A program made the position numbers and the translations under genes. Positions 1 to 4,482 of a stretch of DNA of 5,402 bases are shown in pieces. Numbering within the stretch: the first letter of the stretch is position 1; each line of letters starts with the position of its first letter. A model generated the notes under the pieces. That model saw only the letters and a list, made by a program, of their open reading frames with translations, searched no databases and had not been told where the DNA came from. Source of the DNA: CAYLZN01 sp964387935 (GTDB lineage: Bacteria > Acidobacteriota > Vicinamibacteria > Vicinamibacterales > JAFNAJ01); NCBI GenBank assembly GCA_964387935.1, contig CAYLZN010000365.1:1-5402 (forward strand), read 5' to 3'.

Positions 1-1
1 C

Positions 2-1336
2 GCCCGCGGCTTGGCGGCCGCGCCCGGGGCCAACGCCGCACTCGCGGCGCGCCGCGCCGCGGTGGTCGCCGAGGCTGCGCCCGCGCTCGAGGACCTCGGC
101 CTCCGCGTCCGCGAGTACGTCCGGGCGTTGCCGCTGCGGCCGGGCACGACGCCGCTCGCACTGGCCCCCGACCACGAGGCGTGGCTGGTGGAAGCCCTAG
201 CCCGCGGCGAAGACCACGAGTTCTGGCGCAACATGGGCTCGAGCGTGGTGGACCACGTGACGGCGTTCGCCGACGTGCCGGTCTACCACGTCACCGGCTG
301 GTACGACTCGTGGGGCACGCAGGTCGCAAACCTGAACTACGTGGAACTGTCGCGGGCCAAGAAGAGCCCGCAGCGCCTGATCGTCGGGCCCTGGACCCAC
401 GGCGGGCAGGGAGTGAGCTTCTCCGGCATCGCCGAGTTCGGCGAGGCGGCGGCCGTCGACATGAACGCCCTCCGCCTGCGCTGGTTCGACCGCTGGCTGA
501 AGGGACTCGACAACGGCGTGGACCGCGACCCACGGGTGCGCCTGTTCGTGATGGGCGGCGGTGACGCGCGGCGCACGCCGGAGGGACGGGTCTTCGTTGG
601 CGGCGCCTGGCGCGACGAGCAGGAGTGGCCGCTTGCGCGCACGGTGCCGACGCCCTACTACGTCCACGGCGACGGCACGCTGTCGCCGCGGCGCCCCGAT
701 GCGGGCGGCGGCGCGACGACCTTCCGCTTCGACCCTGAGCGGCCCGTGCCCACCATCGGCGGCAACGTGTCGTCGGAGGGCACGCTGATGCTGCGCGGCG
801 CGCAGGACCAGCGCTGCCGGCCGGAGATCTGGCTCTGCGACAACGCGCTGCCGCTCTCGACGCGCAACGACGTGCTGGTGTTCCAAACGCCGCCGCTCGA
901 GCAGGATCTCGAGATCACCGGACGGCTGGTCGTGACGGTGTGGGCCGCGTCCTCCGCGCCAGACACCGACTTCACCGCCAAGCTCGTGGACGTCTACCCG
1001 CCGAGCCGCGACTTCCCGCAGGGCCTGCACCTGAACGTCGCCGACAGCATCGTCCGCGGGCGGTTTCGCAACGGGACCGCGCGCGCGGAGTTGCTGACGC
1101 CGGGGCAGCCCTCCACGTTCACGATCGAGATGTACCCGACCTCGCTGCTCGTGAAGCGGGGGCATCGGCTGCGGCTCGACCTGTCGAGCAGCAACTTCCC
1201 GCGCTTCGACGTGAACCCGAACACCGGCGAGCCGCTCAACGACAACCGGCGCTGGGTGGTGGCCGAGAACACGATCTTCCACGACGCCGCGCGGCCGACT
1301 CACATCGTGCTGCCGGTGATCCCTGCGGCTCGGTGA
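2..1336 (+). CDS. CocE/NonD family serine hydrolase, C-terminal part (5' end off window)
   Basis: The reading frame is open to the left edge, so the first in-frame TTG at 11 is not the real start and the N-terminal region with the nucleophilic serine is missing. Two of the three catalytic positions are visible: Asp in GWYDSW (codon 305-307) and His in GPWTHGG (codon 398-400), 31 residues apart, close to the Asp259-His287 spacing of cocaine esterase CocE. The residues before them, helical and rich in Ala, Arg and Leu, fit the cap domain. From about base 640 to the stop the sequence fits the jelly-roll X-Pro dipeptidyl-peptidase C-terminal domain (PF08530 type), with the usual stretch PVPTIGGNVSS and a beta-rich end. 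The family hydrolyses esters or N-terminal amide bonds; many members are exported. The substrate cannot be read from the sequence. The frame is intact through the visible part. The next gene follows after 61 bases with its own ribosome binding site, so co-transcription is possible but not shown. Confidence 0.9.
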   Translation, partial: ARGLAAAPGANAALAARRAAVVAEAAPALEDLGLRVREYVRALPLRPGTTPLALAPDHEAWLVEALARGEDHEFWRNMGSSVVDHVTAFADVPVYHVTGWYDSWGTQVANLNYVELSRAKKSPQRLIVGPWTHGGQGVSFSGIAEFGEAAAVDMNALRLRWFDRWLKGLDNGVDRDPRVRLFVMGGGDARRTPEGRVFVGGAWRDEQEWPLARTVPTPYYVHGDGTLSPRRPDAGGGATTFRFDPERPVPTIGGNVSSEGTLMLRGAQDQRCRPEIWLCDNALPLSTRNDVLVFQTPPLEQDLEITGRLVVTVWAASSAPDTDFTAKLVDVYPPSRDFPQGLHLNVADSIVRGRFRNGTARAELLTPGQPSTFTIEMYPTSLLVKRGHRLRLDLSSSNFPRFDVNPNTGEPLNDNRRWVVAENTIFHDAARPTHIVLPVIPAAR

Positions 1337-1383
1337 GCCGCCACGTCGCCAGGCTGACGGTGATCGACCCCCGCACGGAAGGC

Positions 1384-1388
1384 AGGAG
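1384..1388 (+). promoter_or_regulatory. Ribosome binding site AGGAG
   Basis: AGGAG sits 9 bases before the ATG at 1398 and 15 before the second ATG at 1404. It therefore selects the first ATG as the start of the alpha/beta hydrolase gene. It is the clearest Shine-Dalgarno sequence in the window. Confidence 0.75.
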
Positions 1389-1397
1389 CCCGTCACG

Positions 1398-2972
1398 ATG
1401 CGCATGAAGAGAGTCATTGGCCGCTTGCTGATCGCTGTGCTGCTGGTGGGGACAGGGGCGCTCGCCGTTCGTGCCTACCGCGCGCTGCAAGGGCCGGAGC
1501 TGCAGCCCTGGCACACGTTCGTGCCCACCGAACTGCGGGCCGGCGAGCTCGACACGGCCGACTGGTCGCGTTACGTCGCGCACGAGGAGACCGTCTTCGA
1601 CAGCGTGCGGGCCAACGTCACGCAGGCCCTGGAGCCGGATGCGCGCGTGCCCTACAACCGGTATTTCGAGGGCAGCCCCGTGTACCCGCCGCGATTTGCG
1701 CACGACTGGAACCGGTCCTACGTGATGGAACCGGCGTCGGCGCCCAGAGGCGCGGTGGTGCTGCTGCACGGGCTGACGGACTCGCCCTACAGCCTGCGCC
1801 ACATCGCGCGGCGCTACACGGAGCTCGGCTTCGTCGCGATTGGCATGCGCATGCCCGGCCACGGCACGGTCCCGGCCGGGCTGACCGACGTGCGCTGGGA
1901 GGACTGGGCCGCTGCCACGCGGCTCGCCGTGCGCGAAGCACGCCGCCGCGTGCCTGCGCCGGCGCCCCTGCATCTGGTCGGGTTCTCGAACGGGGGCGCG
2001 CTGGCGGTGAAGTACTCGCTCGACGCGATCGAGGACCCGCAACTGCCGCGCGCCGACCACCTGGTGCTGCTCACGCCGATGATCGGCATCACGCGCTTCG
2101 CCCGCTTCGCCGGGCTGGCCGGGCTGCCGGCGCTGCTGCCGGCGTTCGCCAGTGCGGCCTGGTTGAGCATCCTCCCGGAGTTCAACCCGTTCAAGTACAA
2201 CTCGTTTCCCGTCAACGGCGCCCGCCAGTCCTACCGGCTGACCGACGCGCTGCAGGCGCAGATTCAGCGGCTCGCGCGCGCCGGGCGGCTCGCGACGATG
2301 CCGCCGGTACGGACCTTCCAGTCGGTCATCGACTTCACGGTCAGCACGCCCGCCATCCTCACGGCGCTGTACGCCTTCCTGCCGGACAACGGCAGCGAGA
2401 TCGTGCTGTTCGATGTGAACCGCACGGTCAAGTTCGGGCCGCTGCTGAGGCCGTCGTCGTACGTGGCGCTGGAGCAGTTGACGCCCACGGCGCCGCAGGC
2501 CTACCGCTTCACGGCCATTGTCAACGCCGGCGACGACACCGACGAGACCCTGGAGCGGACCATCGCGCCCGGTGACCTGCAGGCGAGCGAGCGGCCGCTC
2601 GGCCTGCCGTATCCGGCGGGCATCTTCTCCCTGTCCCACCTGGCGATCCCGATTCCGCCGGAGGACCCCCTGTACGGGACGCGGCCCGATCCGGCCACCC
2701 GCATGGAGTTCGGGTTGAACCTCGGCGCCCTCGACGCGCGCGGTGAGCGCGGAGCGCTGATCGTCGGCCAGGACTTCCTCACGCGCCTGCCCTCGAACCC
2801 GTTCTTTCCCTACGTGCTCGCGCGCATCGCGGAGGGCATCGAGAGGCCCCCGACGGCGAGCGGACGGGGCATTGCCCCGATTCCGCCGGCCGGTCTCCCG
2901 GTCAGGCTCGAAGCGCTGCTCTCGATGTTCGCCCGCTCGGACGCCGACGCGCAGCCCTTCGCCGGCCCGTGA
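1398..2972 (+). CDS. Membrane-anchored alpha/beta hydrolase (lipase/esterase-like)
   Basis: The 524-residue protein starts with a short basic stretch (MRMKR) and a hydrophobic segment at about residues 7-26, without an obvious cleavage site or lipobox, so it is probably a signal anchor holding the enzyme at the outer face of the inner membrane. The alpha/beta-hydrolase core follows: the oxyanion strand VVLLHGLTDSP (120-130), a PGHG loop (153-156), and the nucleophile elbow GFSNG with Ser197. The acid is probably Asp312 in QSVIDFTVS and the base His414 in SLSHLAIP. About 100 residues separate Asp from His, far more than in small lipases, so an inserted lid or cap is likely. A further 110 residues follow the His. 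The family cleaves carboxylic esters or lipids; the substrate is unknown. AGGAG 9 bases upstream supports the ATG at 1398. The stop overlaps the GTG of the ceramidase-like gene (GTGA), implying translational coupling and a shared role in lipid turnover; that role is inference. Confidence 0.9.
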   Translation: MRMKRVIGRLLIAVLLVGTGALAVRAYRALQGPELQPWHTFVPTELRAGELDTADWSRYVAHEETVFDSVRANVTQALEPDARVPYNRYFEGSPVYPPRFAHDWNRSYVMEPASAPRGAVVLLHGLTDSPYSLRHIARRYTELGFVAIGMRMPGHGTVPAGLTDVRWEDWAAATRLAVREARRRVPAPAPLHLVGFSNGGALAVKYSLDAIEDPQLPRADHLVLLTPMIGITRFARFAGLAGLPALLPAFASAAWLSILPEFNPFKYNSFPVNGARQSYRLTDALQAQIQRLARAGRLATMPPVRTFQSVIDFTVSTPAILTALYAFLPDNGSEIVLFDVNRTVKFGPLLRPSSYVALEQLTPTAPQAYRFTAIVNAGDDTDETLERTIAPGDLQASERPLGLPYPAGIFSLSHLAIPIPPEDPLYGTRPDPATRMEFGLNLGALDARGERGALIVGQDFLTRLPSNPFFPYVLARIAEGIERPPTASGRGIAPIPPAGLPVRLEALLSMFARSDADAQPFAGP

Positions 2973-3748
2973 CCTCGGCCTCGAGCAGACGCACGGCGTT
3001 CGTGATCGCGTTCACGATTGGGACTGCCGCCGCGGCCTTCCTGCTGCCGGCAGTCCCTCAGCCGCTCGCCTATCACGACTTCGCCGACCAGCGCCACGCA
3101 TTCGGGATCGACAACTTCCTCGACGTCGTCTCGAACGCCGCGTTCCTGTGTGCCGGGCTCGCTGGCCTGTTCGTCGTGTTCTCGGGCCGGGCGCGCTTCG
3201 AGTTCGCGGCGGAGCGCTGGCCGTACGCGGTGTTCTTCCTCGGCATCCTGCTGACGGCGGTCGGCTCCGTCTGGTATCACCTGGCGCCCGACAACGAATC
3301 GCTGTTCTGGGACAGGCTGCCGATGACCGTCGCGTTCATGGGGCTGGTGTCCGGCCAGATCGTCGATCGAGTCGGCGTCCGGGCGGGGCTGGCCCTGCTC
3401 GGGCCGCTGCTGCTGGTGGGCGTGGCGTCGGTCGTCTACTGGATCGTCACCGAGCGCATGGGCGCGGGCAACGTCCTGCCCTACGCGCTCCTGCAGGGCT
3501 ACGCCGTCGTCATCGTGCTGATCCTGGCCGCGCTGCTCCCTTCGCGCTACACGGGGGGGACCGACCTGTACTTCGTCTTCGGCTGGTACGCGCTCGCGAA
3601 GGTGCTGGAGATGCTCGACGTGGAGGTGCTGGAGTACAGCCACGTCGTGAGCGGCCACACGTTGAAGCACGTCGCCGCCGGCGCGGCCGGCGTCGTCGCG
3701 TGCCGCATGCTGGTGAAGCGGACGCTGTCTGAGCCGGAGCGCGCCTGA
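2969..3748 (+). CDS. Alkaline-ceramidase family integral membrane hydrolase (CREST superfamily)
   Basis: The 259-residue protein has about seven hydrophobic segments (roughly 10-28, 52-72, 85-101, 116-131, 139-160, 171-190, 200-215), with a further one near the C-terminus. The residues of the alkaline-ceramidase zinc site are all present: Ser100 and His104 in GSVWYH, Asp115 in WDRLPM, and His230 and His234 in SGHTLKH. The spacings S-4-H-11-D and H-4-H equal those of human ACER3 (S77, H81, D92, H217, H221). The N-terminal DFADQR and FLDVVSN resemble the calcium-loop region of ACER3, although not every calcium ligand is kept. The known family reaction is hydrolysis of the ceramide amide bond; in this bacterium the substrate could be a ceramide or another amide-linked lipid. 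The GTG start at 2969 overlaps the previous stop by 4 bases and has no Shine-Dalgarno of its own, which fits coupled translation. The alternative GTG at 3002 would shorten the first helix. The extreme 3' end is convergent with a minus-strand remnant. Confidence 0.88.
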   Translation: MTSASSRRTAFVIAFTIGTAAAAFLLPAVPQPLAYHDFADQRHAFGIDNFLDVVSNAAFLCAGLAGLFVVFSGRARFEFAAERWPYAVFFLGILLTAVGSVWYHLAPDNESLFWDRLPMTVAFMGLVSGQIVDRVGVRAGLALLGPLLLVGVASVVYWIVTERMGAGNVLPYALLQGYAVVIVLILAALLPSRYTGGTDLYFVFGWYALAKVLEMLDVEVLEYSHVVSGHTLKHVAAGAAGVVACRMLVKRTLSEPERA

Positions 3749-3757
3749 CCCCGGTCA
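3746..3757. repeat. Short inverted repeat containing two convergent stop codons
   Basis: TGACC (3746-3750) and GGTCA (3753-3757) form 5-base arms around CC. The left arm carries the TGA stop of the ceramidase-like gene. The right arm, read on the minus strand, carries the TGA stop of the thioesterase-like remnant. It is too short and lacks a T-tract, so it is not called a terminator; it mainly shows that two genes once ended tail-to-tail within a few bases. Confidence 0.4.
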
Positions 3758-3770
3758 CGCGATCACGCGA
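3755..3770. repeat. Tandem 8-base direct repeat TCACGCGA x2
   Basis: TCACGCGA occurs at 3755-3762 and again at 3763-3770 without a gap. It lies within the last codons of the minus-strand remnant (read there as ARVIA-stop). Only two copies exist, so it may be a local slippage duplication; no role is assigned. Confidence 0.5.
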
Positions 3771-3835
3771 GCCAGCCGCGCGGCCAGGACCTCGGCGTGC
3801 GAGCCGTGCAGCATCGTCAGGTGGTTGCTTGGTCG
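3755..3835 (-). pseudogene. C-terminal remnant of a thioesterase or alpha/beta hydrolase
   Basis: Read on the minus strand, 3826-3755 encodes NHLTMLHGSHAEVLAARL followed by ARVIA and a TGA stop. A His-(Leu/Phe)-Thr-Met stretch followed by an Ala-rich amphipathic helix is how many thioesterase domains and related alpha/beta hydrolases end; the His of NHLTM would be the catalytic base. Nothing before Asn at 3826 resembles such a protein: three codons further upstream the same frame has a TGA (3838-3836), which is the stop of the hicA partner gene. The rest of the enzyme is absent from the window. The stop lies only 6 bases beyond the convergent ceramidase-gene stop, a packing typical of two once-functional neighbours. 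This is recognition by eye of about 24 residues, so a chance resemblance cannot be excluded. Confidence 0.5.
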
Positions 3836-4192
3836 TCACACGGTGTTGCGCGGGCGTCCGCCCTTTCGCCCGTTGGCCCGGGCCGCGCGCCGCTTGGCCG
3901 GCGAGGTCCGGGAGCCTCCGAGCCGGCCCAACTCCGCGGCGGCGGGTCGCACGGCGACGATGGCCCGGACCTTCTCGAGTTGGGCCTGCAGGTCCGCGAT
4001 CACCTCGCACTCACTGGCGTGGACCCGGGCGAAGGACCGGCCGGGAATGGGCTCTCCCTGTGCGCCGGCCCAGAGGCGGTCGAGCACGCCGATGGGGGCG
4101 CCGACCTCGCCCGCGAGCTGGTAGGCCTCCGCGCACAGCCCCTCCAGCGCTTCGACACGTCGGCGCAGGACATCGAGTTCGTTGCTTGCCAC
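3836..4192 (-). CDS. Small basic-tailed protein paired with HicA; candidate antitoxin, unknown family
   Basis: I do not recognise a named family. The 118-residue product has three parts: a helical, heptad-like front (about 4-28, ELDVLRRRVEALEGL), a middle with GAPIGVLDRLW (31-41) and a second charged helix (about 60-79), and a tail from residue 88 rich in Gly, Arg, Lys and Ala (LGRLGGSRTS, then ANGRKGGRPR), ending NTV. The tail resembles basic GGRPR ends of small bacterial proteins and could bind DNA or RNA. It lacks the HicB pattern of a partial RNase-H-like fold with a PDLPGC-like loop. The start is GTG 4192: GGGAG at 4205-4201 lies 8 bases upstream. GTG 4198 would overlap the hicA stop as GTGA but leaves only 2 bases to the Shine-Dalgarno. 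The frame is open further up to 4477 but that stretch overlaps hicA and looks like non-coding translation. Position directly after a toxin gene suggests the antitoxin role; this is inference. Confidence 0.75.
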   Translation of the reverse strand: MASNELDVLRRRVEALEGLCAEAYQLAGEVGAPIGVLDRLWAGAQGEPIPGRSFARVHASECEVIADLQAQLEKVRAIVAVRPAAAELGRLGGSRTSPAKRRAARANGRKGGRPRNTV

Positions 4193-4194
4193 AC

Positions 4195-4401
4195 TCACTG
4201 CTCCCGCGGGAGTTCCGCTCGTTCGAGAATCGTCAGGTACGTCTTCGGCTTCAGAGTGTCGCGGTCGTGACCGGCCACCGTGACGGTGTTCAGCTTCGTC
4301 GGGTGGCGCAACTGGCGATGGCTGCCACGCTGGCGGACGACGACCCAGCCATCGTCGGCGAGCCGCCTCAGCAGGTCGCGTACCTTGATCACCGGCGTCA
4401 T
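4195..4401 (-). CDS. hicA: HicA-family mRNA interferase toxin
   Basis: The 68-residue protein matches the HicA/YcfA double-stranded-RNA-binding-like fold (PF07927): KVRDLLRRLADDGWVVV, then RQRGSHRQLRHP with the active-site His28, then TVTVAGHDRDTLKPKTYLTIL. HicA toxins cleave mRNA or tmRNA independently of active translation and are normally held inactive by HicB. Length and gene order (toxin first) are usual for hicAB loci, but the downstream gene is not HicB. The ATG at 4401 gives the residues MTPVIKVRDLL, but a perfect extended -10 box overlaps this ATG and there is no Shine-Dalgarno before it. The GTG at 4392 would give MIKVRDLL, which agrees better with the usual HicA N-terminus and would place the start codon at the 5' end of the transcript. 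The stop is followed within 2 bases by the partner's preferred start, so the two are co-transcribed. Confidence 0.92.
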   Translation of the reverse strand: MTPVIKVRDLLRRLADDGWVVVRQRGSHRQLRHPTKLNTVTVAGHDRDTLKPKTYLTILERAELPREQ

Positions 4402-4408
4402 TATACCA
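4400..4408 (-). promoter_or_regulatory. Extended -10 promoter element of the hicA cassette
   Basis: Read on the minus strand, 4408-4400 is TGGTATAAT, a consensus extended -10 (TGnTATAAT). The -35 position with a 17-base spacer (4428-4423, TGGCTC) matches TTGACA at only three of six bases, which is acceptable for an extended -10 promoter. Transcription would begin near 4393-4392, at or one base before the GTG codon of hicA. A 12-base imperfect palindrome, CCAA-N4-TTGG (4406-4417), overlaps the upstream edge of the promoter and could be an operator for autoregulation. A perfect TATAAT is rare by chance in DNA this rich in GC. Confidence 0.6.
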
Positions 4409-4427
4409 AGCGGTTGGGTTACGAGCC

Positions 4428-4443
4428 AGCGAAGGCGTTCGCT
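4428..4443. repeat. Inverted repeat AGCGAA-N4-TTCGCT upstream of hicA
   Basis: Six-base arms at 4428-4433 and 4438-4443 flank a GGCG loop. It lies between the stop of the AlgX-like gene and the hicA promoter. It could be an RNA hairpin at the 3' end of the AlgX-like transcript or a protein-binding site; no T-tract follows on the minus strand. Confidence 0.4.
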
Positions 4444-4449
4444 CGCCCT

Positions 4450-4465
4450 CGCTCGCCGGCGAGCG
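4450..4465. repeat. Perfect 16-base palindrome
   Basis: CGCTCGCCGGCGAGCG is a perfect palindrome 17 bases beyond the stop of the AlgX-like gene. The half CGCTCGCC is also repeated directly 10 bases away at 4440-4447. On RNA it would form a strong but loop-poor stem without a U-run, so it is not a canonical intrinsic terminator. It may slow or end transcription of the AlgX-like gene, or bind a dimeric regulator. Confidence 0.45.
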
Positions 4466-4482
4466 CCGTGAGACCACCCGCG

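Noticed and set aside
1325..1341. Hairpin GCGGCT-N5-AGCCGC over the stop of the CocE-type gene
   Set aside because: Six-base arms occur readily in DNA this GC-rich, and no T-tract follows, so a terminator call is not supported.
197..1417. 406-codon open frame on the minus strand opposite the CocE-type gene
   Set aside because: The translation is rich in Arg, His and Val without any domain pattern, and the plus strand clearly encodes a known family; it is a product of high GC at third positions.
1236..2639. 467-codon open frame on the minus strand opposite the alpha/beta hydrolase
   Set aside because: Arg/Gln/His-rich low-complexity translation spanning two plus-strand genes; the plus strand has the catalytic motifs.
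2810..3670. 286-codon open frame on the minus strand opposite the ceramidase-like gene
   Set aside because: Charged low-complexity translation with no motif; the opposite strand encodes conserved membrane segments and a metal site.
3836..4192. Annotation of the hicA partner as HicB
   Set aside because: The sequence lacks HicB's characteristic N-terminal pattern and has a Gly/Arg basic tail instead; only position suggests an antitoxin.
4199..4477. Upstream extension of the partner gene to an ATG at 4477 (213 codons)
   Set aside because: This part overlaps hicA in another frame and crosses the hicA promoter; a Shine-Dalgarno supports the GTG at 4192 instead.
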